Made by a program: the position numbers and the translations under genes
Assembly: GCA_903851365.1 (NCBI GenBank)
Contig: CAINOB010000064.1
Coordinates: forward strand, 1 to 64,000
Source: an uncultured Bacteroidota bacterium
GTDB taxonomy: Bacteria > Bacteroidota > Bacteroidia > Bacteroidales > UBA12481
Direction: 5' to 3'
DNA: 64,000 nt
The notes under the pieces: model-generated
The model's input: the letters and a program-made list of their open reading frames with translations, nothing else
The model's database searches: none
Told to the model about the DNA's origin: nothing
Part shown: positions 16,702-26,830 of the stretch, in pieces
Position numbering within the stretch: the first letter of the stretch is position 1
Layout of the letters: every line of letters begins with the position of its first letter

Positions 16702-19700
16702 CTACTCTCTAATAACCTTTTGAACACCAATGTATTTACTATCCCTGAAAAAACGGATAAAGTAAATCCCTTTTGCCCAGACCGCTGTATTAAGGACAAT
16801 TAAATTGTTTTCGGGCTGTGATAATTCCTCAATCGCCTGATTCAGAACATTCACCACCTGAATCGTGCTGGCAGGCTGCGACAATTCTATAGTCAACCTT
16901 TCGGTAAACGGATTAGGATAAGCCTTGATACTCTCAAACCACAATTTATCATCAATTCTGGTATCAATACTTACCGTGATATAATAATCAGTGGTTGATC
17001 CATCTTCGGCCTCAACAGTATAGGTAACCATTTTGGAAAAGTCGTTTGGCGTTGTTCCGCTCACTTGCTGCACCAAACCCACAAAGGCTTTAGCTTCGGG
17101 TGACAAACTAAAATATCCCACCAGCGATGTGAAAGAAGTTCCGGCAGGAACCTTCACGAAAATGTCGGAGCCCACTATTTGTCCTACGGCTGGAGGATTG
17201 ATATCATCAAAACTAAAGGAAAGGATGGATTTTAATTGACTGGCATCGTTTACAATGCTGAAATCCACACTCGCTGTTGAAATATTTCCATGAATATCAA
17301 CAGCATAAGCCCTGTAATTTCCGGCAAACAGTTGGTAAGTACTGATTTGAATATCAGTATTTGCCTTTGAGACGGCAGCTTTCTGACCTTTATGAGCGCC
17401 AACAGCGGCTTCAAGCTGCTGCAGCGTATACCTCGCAACCCCCTCCAGTATCAGATAAATGGTACCGCTGTTTTCGGAACTCTGAGCTAAAATAAAATTC
17501 GACGGAGCATTGGATATTGATTGCGGCCGCATAAAAACATCCGGAGCTAAAACATCCATAACCGTGATCGAGTTAATCCCGGGCAGAGATTTATTTCCAG
17601 GTCCATCAATGGCAAATGTCAGATATAACCCTTGCTCCAGAGTATAAGTTGAAATATCGATATCAGTATTTGCCTTCGTAACCGTAGCCGACCTGCCAGA
17701 ACCGGCAACAACCGCTCTCTCAAGATCCGCTACTGTTTCATGTGGTACGTCGCTCCGAATGAGGTAAACTTTTCCAGTCGCCTCATTACTCTGAAGTACG
17801 GCAAACTGACCGGTATCATTAGTCAGCAGCTGCGACTCATTTATTACGATAGGAGGTACCGTATCAGGCAAAACATTTACAATAACGGTATAAGCGACAG
17901 AAGAACCATTTTGGGCAACAACATGATAAATTACCGGATAGGTATAATCATTAACATTTACACCGCTGATTTGAGTCCCCTTTCCATCAATATTCACGCT
18001 CGACAACGGTGAATTCTCAAAAGTTGCCCTCAGCGAACTGATGTCGGTACCATCAAACACGACGATGGTGATTACCTTCGATATTTCATCAATTTCACCT
18101 ACACTGATCGGGTCGAGATCCTCAAAGGCAAAATAGGTAATAGCTTTCTCGGAGCTACCTGATTCATTGGTTACCGATACAATATACTCATTGATCAAAC
18201 CACTTTCCGAAGTGCACCGGTATACCACAGGAAAGCTGAAATCATTGGTTGTTAAACCGCTATTCTGGGCAATTCCATCGATACTCACTGCCGAAAAAAG
18301 CGAATTTGTGAAAATGGCAGTCAAGGAGCTATGCGCCGAACCAAATGGTAGAACCACGTGGATGGTCCTTGCTGTTTGATCGATCGTGCAGGCAACCAGT
18401 GATATTTCACTAAAACTGAACGAAGTAATCTGATTTCCACTTAATGCTGCACTTTTCAGAACAATGACCTGATAATCCTGGGTTGAATAATCCTCAGCCT
18501 TAACAGTATAAGTGCGCATATAATTAAAATCATTGGCTGTATTTCCAGACAATTGATAAGAATCTCCAATCCAAACGGTGGATTTATCCGACGAAGTAAA
18601 AGTGGCAATCAAATGGGAACGACTGGCACTGAACGGAACATGAACAACAATTGTTTTTCCGATCGAATCAATCACTCCTGCTGCCGCTACCCCAAGATCA
18701 TTAAACCCAAAGGTGAGCATCTTCTTTTCCACATTGGGTCCAACAAAGACGAGTATCGAATAAATTTTAATCGAATTATCTTCAGCAATGACCGAGAATA
18801 AAACAGGGTCGGAAAAATCGTTTGGTGTAAAACCACTCACCTGGGTAGCGCCTCCAACCCTTGCAAAAGCATAAGGCGACAAACTAAATCTGGCTACCAG
18901 ACTTTTTACATTGGTTTCACCCGGAACACGCACGGTTACAGTCATCCTGGACTGATCAATGACCCCGATAGCTTCTCTTAACAATCCGTCAAATCTAAAG
19001 GTCAGGATATCTTTGCTACTGCTGGCCCGGTCATGCAAAACAGTAACAGTATAAAGATTTATTGAACCATCCTCAGCAACACATTTGTAAATCACCGGAT
19101 TGGTAAAGTCGTTCGAGGTAACTCCACTAACCTGAGGTACTGATTCAATAAACACCTTGGAGAAAGGACTGGTGACGAATGAGGCCCTCAGGGAAGTAAC
19201 ACTTTGAGAAAGAGGAACCGTCAGCCTGATTGTTTTTGCCAATGTATCAACAAGACCGATAATATCAGGATCAAATTGGGCTTCAAAATTAAAACTGAGG
19301 AAGGATTTACCAATGGCAGCGGGTGCTTTGACAACCGTTACCGCATAATTTTTAACGATACCGTTTTCAGCAGTTACGACATACGTCAGAGGCAATGTGA
19401 AATTATTCGGGGTTACTCCACTCGTCTGACCGGCATTACCGATTTTTACGGTTGACAACGGTGAGTTTGTAAAAACTGCTACCAGATTTGTGATGTCCGC
19501 AGCAAAAGGAATCACAACGCTGATAGTTCCGGTTTGTTCATTAATCACTCCAACCGAAGGTGATGACAACCCGTTAAATCTGAAATCAGTGATCTTGGCT
19601 TCACTATTTGGTGGGTCGTTGGTGACCGTGACAGTGTAGATCTGCTTATTGTTGTTCGAGGTGGTGTAATCCTGTGCAAAAACAGTGTAGGCAACTGTTG

Positions 19701-22700
19701 ATGAAAAATTATTTGCAGTGACTCCAGATGTCTGGTCGTTTGTCCCAGCCTTAACTGTTGCATTAGTCGATTTGGTAAAAGTGGCCACAAGGCTATTCCT
19801 GCTGACACTGTAAGGAACATTGACCTGAATCGTTTTGAGTGCCTCATTGATGATACCCGATACTGGAGGAGTGAGTGACTTAAATTCGAAAGAATATAAT
19901 CGCTTTTCATTATTGGGATCAACGGTAACGTTTACCGTAAAAAAGCTCTCGGAATTATCCTCAGCAACAACCCTGTAAATAACCGGCTTCGAGAAATCAT
20001 TCGGCGTTTCACCGCTGACTTGCAGGATCCCGCCAATATCAGTTCTGGCCATTGGAGAAAGACCAAAAGAGGCTACGAGATAGGTAATATCTGTTCCAAA
20101 AGGAACATGAATCTTTACTGTCGAAGCAACATAATCGATGGCACCTATTGAGACAGAATTAGCCAGATTGAAGCGGAAATCAAGAATATTCCTGGCATTG
20201 CTTGCCGGAGAATGGGTTACAATTACGGTATAAAGTTCTGTTGAGCCATCCTCAGCGCGACACGAATAGGTTAAAGGATAAGAAAAATTATTTGGGGTTA
20301 CTCCACTTTGCTGAAGCGTGGACGCAAAGTAAAGTGAAGCTGACCGACTACAGGTAAAAGAGGGAATCAATCCGGTAACATCGCAGGAATAAGGAACAAT
20401 CAATAGAATTGTTTTGGCAGAATTATCGATGGTTCCAGTAATTGGCGGATTGAACTGGGTTTCAAAATTGAAAGTCAGAATGGTATTCCCTGTTGCTGCA
20501 GCGTCCCTGTTAACGATTATTGAATAGTTTTTTGTCTGCCCATTTTCTGCGGTAACCACATAAATGACCGGCGAGGAAAATTGGTTGATGGTTGTTCCGC
20601 TCATCTGTAAAACCGATCCCACTTTTACCGTTGACAATGGGGAGTTCGTAAAAGTTGCCGGTAATGCATTAATATCTGCCGACCAGGGAATAGTCACGAT
20701 TATAGTTCCTGCAACTTCATCAATGGTTCCGATGGCATCTGCAGCTAATCCATTAAACCTGAAATCAGTAATTTGTTTAGCTGAACTAACCGGATCGCGC
20801 ACAACATTAACTGAATAATTCTGGGAGCTGCCATCTTCAGCAAAAACCCGGTAGTTCAATCCATAAGTAAAGTTATTGGCAGTCTGGCCTGATATCTGAA
20901 CCGTATCTCCCACCTTAACTGTAGCAAGGTAGGATGCTGTAAACGATGCTTGCAATGCTGTCACACTGGTACTGAAGGGCACATGAACAGTGATTTGATG
21001 GGTCTGCTGATCTACTATCCCTTCCGATGGAGGGATAAGACCCTGGAAAGAAAATGATTCTAAAATGTGTTCTGTCCTTACCGGGTCCCTCACAATATTA
21101 ATATAGTAATACCGGATGGATCCATTCTCCGCCCGGATAGAGTAGGTAACCGGAGAAGTAAAGTTGTTGGCAGTTAAACCGCTTGTTTGCAATACACCGC
21201 CAATAAAGGCCTTGGCCAGCGGTGAAATGGTAAAACTGGCAACCAATCCATTTACCGATTGGCTCACAGGCAGATGCAGGGTTACAGAATAGGAATCCTG
21301 ATCGATAACGCCAATAACATCCGGCTCCAGATCATTAAACCGGAAAGTGAGCAGGCTATTCAGCGTTATGGCCTCAGCATGTGATACTGTAACAATATAA
21401 GTTGCTACAGATCCGTCCTCTGCACGGCAATAATAGGTTACAGGTCCGGTGAAATTATTAGGTGTGGTGCCGCTTACCTGGTGCGTCGATCCAACCAGTA
21501 CGGAGGAATACGGGCTGCTCGTAAAGGAAGCGACCAGCGACGAAGCATCCTGCGAATAAGGAATGACCAGATGTATTGTCCTGACTGTTTCATCAATCAC
21601 CCCGGTAATATCAGGATCAAACTGTGATTCAAAATTAAAACTTAGAATGGCATTCCCTTTGGCTGCCGGCCCTTTAACCACCCTCACAAAATAGTTCCGG
21701 CTTGTGCCGTTCTGCGCAGTGACAGTATAATAAACAATGGTACTGAAATCATTAATCGTTTGACCACTGACTTGTACCACCGCACCAATCTTGACAACCG
21801 AGAATTGAGAACTGGAGAAACTTGCAACCAGATGGGTGATATCGGCCCCCCATGGTATGGTTATCAGGATTGATCCGGTAGTTTCATTAATCGTGCCAAT
21901 GGCTGGTGCCGATAAACCGTTAAACCTAAAATCGGAAAATTGATTGGCTGAGCTGGCTGCCTGGACAGTAGCTGTTACCGTATAGTCAACATAAGTATCA
22001 TCCTCAGCGATAACCCGATATTTCACTGGATTGGTAAAATCATTCACTGAGGTACCACTGGTCTGGCGGGTAGTTCCGATTTTGACCCTTGAGATCATCG
22101 AGGTTGTTTCGAATGAAGCAACAAGATTGCTCAAAACAGTTCCGAAAGGCAACACGGCGGTTATCTTCCGCGAGCTTTCATCAATTACACAACCAACATG
22201 CGGATTTAATCCGTTAAAGCTAAAGGATACTATTTGCTTCTTGTTCTCCTTTGGATTATTGGTAACAGTAACTGTATAGGTGGTTACTGTGCCATCAGAG
22301 GCTAAAAGCTGATAGATTTTGGCATTTGTGAAGTCATTGATTGTAACCCCTGAAGTTTGCCCAATACCGCCAATAAAAGAGCTTGTATTGGGGGTTAAGG
22401 AATAGGTTGCAATCATTACAGTTCTGGGTGCTGAATAGGGAATATTAACCTGGATAGTATGCGCAACGTCATTGATGATTCCGTAGGAAACACAATTAAC
22501 AGGATCTCCTCCGATGCTAAACGAGGATGTCAGGGAGAAGCTAAGAAACCGCTTCTCCATCTCATTACTTCCGTACAAATGACTCCCGGCTTCAGCCTTG
22601 ACTGAAATCGAAGTGAGACAGCAAACCAGAGTGATCAGTAAGACCGATGCCGGCCTATTGATACTTAAAACAGCAGACCTCCAAAATTTAATAGGGCTTA

Positions 22701-22707
22701 CTATCAA
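16702..22707 (-). CDS. giant secreted repeat protein (17 beta-sandwich repeats, T9SS type A C-terminus)
   Basis: 2001 residues. An N-terminal export signal (about 14-38) is followed by 16 repeats of about 96 residues (about 51-1600), two Ig-like units that contain KANTDI..STY (about 1600-1815), a 17th repeat and a T9SS type A sorting domain that starts at AYPNPF and ends in GVQKVIRE. The repeat pattern is F-x-F-x-x-L...G-x-I-D...VPF...L-x-A-x-F...SG-x-T-x-N-D-F...Y-x-V-x-A-E-D-G-S...Y-x-V-x-V, which matches what I know as DUF5018-like or cadherin-like sandwiches. Repeats 3-6, 7-10 and 11-14 are three copies of one four-repeat supermodule. Likely exported through the T9SS and surface-anchored or released; an adhesive or scaffold role is a guess. 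Lies 12 bases after its paralog, so the two form an operon. Confidence 0.85.
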   Translation of the reverse strand: MIVSPIKFWRSAVLSINRPASVLLITLVCCLTSISVKAEAGSHLYGSNEMEKRFLSFSLTSSFSIGGDPVNCVSYGIINDVAHTIQVNIPYSAPRTVMIATYSLTPNTSSFIGGIGQTSGVTINDFTNAKIYQLLASDGTVTTYTVTVTNNPKENKKQIVSFSFNGLNPHVGCVIDESSRKITAVLPFGTVLSNLVASFETTSMISRVKIGTTRQTSGTSVNDFTNPVKYRVIAEDDTYVDYTVTATVQAASSANQFSDFRFNGLSAPAIGTINETTGSILITIPWGADITHLVASFSSSQFSVVKIGAVVQVSGQTINDFSTIVYYTVTAQNGTSRNYFVRVVKGPAAKGNAILSFNFESQFDPDITGVIDETVRTIHLVIPYSQDASSLVASFTSSPYSSVLVGSTHQVSGTTPNNFTGPVTYYCRAEDGSVATYIVTVSHAEAITLNSLLTFRFNDLEPDVIGVIDQDSYSVTLHLPVSQSVNGLVASFTISPLAKAFIGGVLQTSGLTANNFTSPVTYSIRAENGSIRYYYINIVRDPVRTEHILESFSFQGLIPPSEGIVDQQTHQITVHVPFSTSVTALQASFTASYLATVKVGDTVQISGQTANNFTYGLNYRVFAEDGSSQNYSVNVVRDPVSSAKQITDFRFNGLAADAIGTIDEVAGTIIVTIPWSADINALPATFTNSPLSTVKVGSVLQMSGTTINQFSSPVIYVVTAENGQTKNYSIIVNRDAAATGNTILTFNFETQFNPPITGTIDNSAKTILLIVPYSCDVTGLIPSFTCSRSASLYFASTLQQSGVTPNNFSYPLTYSCRAEDGSTELYTVIVTHSPASNARNILDFRFNLANSVSIGAIDYVASTVKIHVPFGTDITYLVASFGLSPMARTDIGGILQVSGETPNDFSKPVIYRVVAEDNSESFFTVNVTVDPNNEKRLYSFEFKSLTPPVSGIINEALKTIQVNVPYSVSRNSLVATFTKSTNATVKAGTNDQTSGVTANNFSSTVAYTVFAQDYTTSNNNKQIYTVTVTNDPPNSEAKITDFRFNGLSSPSVGVINEQTGTISVVIPFAADITNLVAVFTNSPLSTVKIGNAGQTSGVTPNNFTLPLTYVVTAENGIVKNYAVTVVKAPAAIGKSFLSFNFEAQFDPDIIGLVDTLAKTIRLTVPLSQSVTSLRASFVTSPFSKVFIESVPQVSGVTSNDFTNPVIYKCVAEDGSINLYTVTVLHDRASSSKDILTFRFDGLLREAIGVIDQSRMTVTVRVPGETNVKSLVARFSLSPYAFARVGGATQVSGFTPNDFSDPVLFSVIAEDNSIKIYSILVFVGPNVEKKMLTFGFNDLGVAAAGVIDSIGKTIVVHVPFSASRSHLIATFTSSDKSTVWIGDSYQLSGNTANDFNYMRTYTVKAEDYSTQDYQVIVLKSAALSGNQITSFSFSEISLVACTIDQTARTIHVVLPFGSAHSSLTAIFTNSLFSAVSIDGIAQNSGLTTNDFSFPVVYRCTSESGLINEYIVSVTNESGSSEKAITYFAFEDLDPISVGEIDEISKVITIVVFDGTDISSLRATFENSPLSSVNIDGKGTQISGVNVNDYTYPVIYHVVAQNGSSVAYTVIVNVLPDTVPPIVINESQLLTNDTGQFAVLQSNEATGKVYLIRSDVPHETVADLERAVVAGSGRSATVTKANTDIDISTYTLEQGLYLTFAIDGPGNKSLPGINSITVMDVLAPDVFMRPQSISNAPSNFILAQSSENSGTIYLILEGVARYTLQQLEAAVGAHKGQKAAVSKANTDIQISTYQLFAGNYRAYAVDIHGNISTASVDFSIVNDASQLKSILSFSFDDINPPAVGQIVGSDIFVKVPAGTSFTSLVGYFSLSPEAKAFVGLVQQVSGTTPNDFSKMVTYTVEAEDGSTTDYYITVSIDTRIDDKLWFESIKAYPNPFTERLTIELSQPASTIQVVNVLNQAIEELSQPENNLIVLNTAVWAKGIYFIRFFRDSKYIGVQKVIRE
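18450..19615 (-). repeat. supermodule copy 3 (repeats 11-14) of the giant protein
   Basis: A coding unit of about 1.17 kb. Its four repeats start with ITDFRFNGL, LSFNFEAQF, ILTFRFDGL and MLTFGFNDL, the same order as in the two neighbouring copies. Boundaries are approximate and placed at the linkers between repeats. Confidence 0.65.
19616..20795 (-). repeat. supermodule copy 2 (repeats 7-10) of the giant protein
   Basis: The same four-repeat order: ITDFRFNGL, LTFNFETQF, ILDFRFNLA and LYSFEFKSL. The last repeat has a few extra residues (TTSNNNKQIY), which accounts for its slightly greater length. Confidence 0.65.
20796..21961 (-). repeat. supermodule copy 1 (repeats 3-6) of the giant protein
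   Basis: Repeats begin FSDFRFNGL, LSFNFESQF, LLTFRFNDL and LESFSFQGL. The equivalent single copy in the upstream paralog is at about 24479-25695. Confidence 0.65.
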
Positions 22708-22719
22708 TTTTCTTTATGC

Positions 22720-25700
22720 TTAATTCTTAATTATCTTTTGTACTCCAATGAACTTCTTCTCACAGTAATATCTGATAAAATACATTCCCTTCATCCAGGA
22801 ATCCGTTTGAACCTGAATAGTGGTTTGTCCAGAATTCCGGATATCTTCAATCACCTGGCCAACGCTGTTCATGATAACTACCTGATTCAACGGAAGCTGG
22901 GATTCGATATTTAAGCTGTTGGAGACCGGATTAGGATAAGATTTAATGCTGGTCAGCCAATCACTCTCTTCAATGCCCGTATTGTATTCAACGGTAACGG
23001 TATACACCAGTGAGGAACCGTCTTCAGCAGTAACGATATAATGAACAGGTGATGTGAAATCGTTAGGAGTAATTCCCGAAACCTGAGGTGTAAGACCCAC
23101 ATGAACCTGGCTTAATGGAGAGATAATAAAAGTAGCAACCAAATTGGTAATCGGGGTTCCTACCCTTACTACCACATTAATATCTGTGCCAACAATCTGT
23201 CCGATTGCTGGAGGATCGAGCTGATTAAAGCTATAAGAAAGAATCGATTTTATTCTGCTGGCTTCAGTAACTACCACAATATTGGTACTCGGTGCCGACA
23301 TATTATTAGCCAAGCTGATATCAACAGAATAAGCGTGATAATTACCTGGAGCCAATTGATAAACGCTCACGGCAACCGGGGTATTTGGAGAAAGCACCAA
23401 TCCTTTGGCTCCGTGTTTTGCAGTCACAGCTGCATCAAGATCAGATTTTGATCCCTGTGGCACACCTTCCAAAATCAGGTAAACAATACCATTTTTACTG
23501 CTGGTTATAGCAACAGTTTTATTCAATGAATTCGTAACTGTTTGGGCATCTACGCTTACTGTTGGCGGGAGTCGGTCAATAATTGTTATCCGGTTAATTC
23601 CCATGGCTGATTTGTTTCCTGCTGCATCAATTGCATAGGTATTATAATTTCCTTCTGCCATATTCGCGGTGGAAATTGGAATATCTGCATTGGCTGCATT
23701 AACATAAGCTGATCGGCCAAGTTTGGCAGCTACCGAAGCTTCAAGGTCCGCAACCGTCGTTTGACTGGCGGAATTGCTGATAATATAAACTTTTCCCGAA
23801 GCTTCATTACTGCGAAGGATGACATACTGACCGGCAAGATTGCTGACAGTTTGGTTTGTATTTGAAACAACAGGTTTCGTAGTGTCCGGAGCTTCAAAAA
23901 TATTTACCACATATGATTTTATGCTACCATCCTGGGCAGTAACCTCATAACTGATAGGTACCCTGAAATCATTCACGGTAATACCACTTTGCTGAATTCC
24001 CATGTTGGCAACCCTGACAGTAGATAAAGCCGAGTTGGTAAAGAAGGCTCTCAAAGCCCCGCGATTGGTTCCGTTCGGGACCGTTCCGGTAATATTAAGC
24101 GTGGATTGGTTAATCGTGCAAACCACATCAGGATTGAGGTCTTCAAATGCAAAATAGGTAATATCCTTTGCTGAACTTCCGGGTGTCACTGTGATGGTAA
24201 CAACGTAGTCATGCGGCGATCCGCTTTCGGAGGTACAACGGTAAGTCACAGGGTTAGTAAAGTCGTTTACAGTAAGTCCGCTGGTTTGGTTAACTCCATT
24301 AACCGTGACCGATGAATAATATGAATTAGTGAATGCTGCAACAAGCGTTGTACGACTGGTGCCAAAGGGTAAAACTGCCGTAATGGTATTCAATGTCTGA
24401 TTTACCGTTGCAACAACCGGTGGGGTTAAGGCATTAAAGCTGAAAGTACCTATCAGGTTGGCTGTGGAAGGGGTATTATGCGTAACCGTTACCAGATAAA
24501 CCTGTGTAGTATTATCCTGTGCTTTAACAACATATGAGCGCGGAAGAGTAAAATCATTTGCAGTAACACCTGAAACCTGAGCAGTACCGTCGAGCAGAAC
24601 CGTAGCATTAACCGATTGGGTAAAAGTGGCAATCAGGTTCGTGTGGCTCGTTGTAGCGGCAATAGCTACCTGAACAGTATGTGCAGTTTCGTCGATGGTG
24701 CCCGTTATCGGAGGTGTTAAACCACTAAACGAAAATGTAAGCAATTTCTTTTCTGTATTCGGATCAACAATTACTGTAACTGTGTATACCTGAACAGATA
24801 ATGCATCCTCAGCATAGATCCGGTATTGAACAGGTGAGGTGAAATTATTCCAGGTGTTACCGGAAACCTGGAGGATTCCTGTCGTTGCGCTGGTGCCTCC
24901 GACTCGTGCGGTGGCATAAGAAGACAAAGTGAAAGTAGCAACTACCGCAGTAACAGGTGTTCCAAATGGCACGTGAATAGTTACTGTTTGGGCCGTCTGA
25001 TTTATTGTACCCGTGGCATCCACGTCACTCAGGTTGGAGTTCAGACCATTGAAAGTAAAAGTCAATAACTGGTTCATCGTACTCGGCAGGTTCCTGATAA
25101 CGGAAACGGTATAAACATTGATCGACAATCCATCTTCAGCAATACATTTAATACTGACAGGATTGGTGAAATTTATCGGAGTTACCCCTGAGGTCAATGG
25201 GACATCAACACCGTTGGTAAACTGTTTTAAAACGGATAAAGGACTACTTGTAAATGTTGGAATTAAAGCGGTAATATTTTGTGAGTATGCAACATACAAT
25301 GTTATTGTCAAATTACTCTCAGATACTGTTCCGATAACATCCGGATCAACTCCTACGACAAAGTCGAAGGTTAAAATTGATTTCGCGGTGGAAGCTGCTG
25401 TTTTTGTAACACTTACGACAAAAGTCCTGGATGTTCCATCTTCAGCAGTTATGGTATAAGTAACCGGTGAGGTAAAATCATTCACGGTAGTACCACTTAC
25501 CTGGCTGGTTGTGCCAATTTTAACCGACTGCACAAGCGGTGATGTGGTAAAGGTTGCAATCAGAGTGGTGATATTTGATGCATAGGGAATAATTGCGGTA
25601 ATGGTTCCGAGTGTAGCATCAACCGTACCATTAACATTCGGGGTCAGGTTTGAAAACTTAAAAGTGACAAAATCTTTCGCACTGCTGGGTGCTACTCTGC

Positions 25701-26649
25701 TTACCGTTACTGCGTAATCCTGAGTTAATCCGTCTTCGGCAACAACAGTGTAAACAACCGGGTTAACACCTGAAAAATCATTTACTGTTATGCCGCTCAC
25801 CTGTGTGGCACTTCCAATTTTCACGGTTGCCATCAGCGAAGTGGTGAAAGTTGCTACAAGTGTTGCCCTGTTAACTGCATAAGGAACAGTCAAAGCGACA
25901 GTATGAAGAGTCTCATCAATTGTACCGCTAACTGCCGGCGATAGTGCATTAAATCCGAAAGTCACTAATTGCTTGCCATGCTGAGCAACATCCCTGACAA
26001 TGGATACAATATAAACATGGGTTGATCCATTTTCCGCTTGAACAACATAACTGACAGGATTGCCAAAGTTATTTGTTGTGACTCCACTGGTCTGAATCAG
26101 ATTGTTGACTTTAACTATCGCAATCGGTGAAACCGTGAACGTCGCAGCCAGTGCCGTAACGTTCAATGTGAGAGGAACAACCACGGAAACAGTTGAAAGG
26201 GTTTCATTTATAGTTCCTACTGCACTGGTGCCGCCGGGCAACGGAAGACTAAACGTCAGTAGCTGGCGTTCAAGGCTCGGTAATTTTCGTTGGATACTTA
26301 CTTTCCAGTTTTTCACTGCCGTACCGTTGCTAACACGATAAACAACTGTACTTGTATAATTATTCCTGGTTGTCCCTGACACTTGCGCAAGACCATTAAC
26401 CGTAACAGTCGCACCGGCGGAAACCGTGAATATTGCTGCAATGCTGTTAACATCTGCAGTATTATAAACAGGTACCGTTATTGTTGTATCCGAGAGAGAT
26501 TTAATTTCGGTAAAAGAGGGACTCAGGGCCAGATTAAATGCAGTAAAATCTGCCTGTGCCTGGGTTTTGTTGACAAATCCAAAACCTGCTAAAATGACAG
26601 TTAATACAACTGCCATCTTCTTCATAGCTAGGAAAACCGAATTCTTCAT
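22720..26649 (-). CDS. giant secreted repeat protein (10 beta-sandwich repeats, T9SS type A C-terminus)
   Basis: About 1309 residues from the Met at 26649 (MKNSVF), which gives a normal signal peptide ending in NKTQAQ. The frame opens further upstream, to 26706. Nine repeats of about 96 residues are followed by two Ig-like units, a tenth repeat and a T9SS type A domain (SYPNPV...GVQKIIKN). Repeats 8 and 9, both Ig-like units, the last repeat and the sorting domain match the downstream 2001-residue paralog one for one (shared block KDITYFAFEDL / KAITYFAFEDL). The difference of seven repeats accounts for almost all of the length difference. Repeats 4-7 are a single copy of the supermodule that is tripled in the paralog. 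Predicted T9SS cargo; no enzymatic motif seen. Confidence 0.85.
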   Translation of the reverse strand: MKNSVFLAMKKMAVVLTVILAGFGFVNKTQAQADFTAFNLALSPSFTEIKSLSDTTITVPVYNTADVNSIAAIFTVSAGATVTVNGLAQVSGTTRNNYTSTVVYRVSNGTAVKNWKVSIQRKLPSLERQLLTFSLPLPGGTSAVGTINETLSTVSVVVPLTLNVTALAATFTVSPIAIVKVNNLIQTSGVTTNNFGNPVSYVVQAENGSTHVYIVSIVRDVAQHGKQLVTFGFNALSPAVSGTIDETLHTVALTVPYAVNRATLVATFTTSLMATVKIGSATQVSGITVNDFSGVNPVVYTVVAEDGLTQDYAVTVSRVAPSSAKDFVTFKFSNLTPNVNGTVDATLGTITAIIPYASNITTLIATFTTSPLVQSVKIGTTSQVSGTTVNDFTSPVTYTITAEDGTSRTFVVSVTKTAASTAKSILTFDFVVGVDPDVIGTVSESNLTITLYVAYSQNITALIPTFTSSPLSVLKQFTNGVDVPLTSGVTPINFTNPVSIKCIAEDGLSINVYTVSVIRNLPSTMNQLLTFTFNGLNSNLSDVDATGTINQTAQTVTIHVPFGTPVTAVVATFTLSSYATARVGGTSATTGILQVSGNTWNNFTSPVQYRIYAEDALSVQVYTVTVIVDPNTEKKLLTFSFSGLTPPITGTIDETAHTVQVAIAATTSHTNLIATFTQSVNATVLLDGTAQVSGVTANDFTLPRSYVVKAQDNTTQVYLVTVTHNTPSTANLIGTFSFNALTPPVVATVNQTLNTITAVLPFGTSRTTLVAAFTNSYYSSVTVNGVNQTSGLTVNDFTNPVTYRCTSESGSPHDYVVTITVTPGSSAKDITYFAFEDLNPDVVCTINQSTLNITGTVPNGTNRGALRAFFTNSALSTVRVANMGIQQSGITVNDFRVPISYEVTAQDGSIKSYVVNIFEAPDTTKPVVSNTNQTVSNLAGQYVILRSNEASGKVYIISNSASQTTVADLEASVAAKLGRSAYVNAANADIPISTANMAEGNYNTYAIDAAGNKSAMGINRITIIDRLPPTVSVDAQTVTNSLNKTVAITSSKNGIVYLILEGVPQGSKSDLDAAVTAKHGAKGLVLSPNTPVAVSVYQLAPGNYHAYSVDISLANNMSAPSTNIVVVTEASRIKSILSYSFNQLDPPAIGQIVGTDINVVVRVGTPITNLVATFIISPLSQVHVGLTPQVSGITPNDFTSPVHYIVTAEDGSSLVYTVTVEYNTGIEESDWLTSIKSYPNPVSNSLNIESQLPLNQVVIMNSVGQVIEDIRNSGQTTIQVQTDSWMKGMYFIRYYCEKKFIGVQKIIKN

Positions 26650-26723
26650 ATGACTATATTGGTTGATTAAAGCAAAATTAATTCTAAATTGTAGTTTTTG
26701 TAACATACATGGTGATTCGTTAT

Positions 26724-26731
26724 CAAATATA
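26724..26731 (-). promoter_or_regulatory. candidate -7 element for the giant-protein operon
   Basis: On the minus strand this reads TATATTTG, a perfect TAnnTTTG, 75 bases before the preferred start at 26649. No convincing -33 TTG is seen at the normal spacing, so support is moderate. Confidence 0.35.
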
Positions 26732-26830
26732 CGCTATTATTTGTAACATGTTTATCCAAAATATGGATTTGACTGGGACAGGGATAATTGGAATGAAATT
26801 TGATCGAACCCTTTATAAACTATTAAAATC

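Noticed and set aside
16702-26706. Protein repeats as possible DNA-level satellite or CRISPR-like array
   Set aside because: The period of about 290 bases follows the protein domains, the copies are diverged in DNA, and the frame is open throughout.
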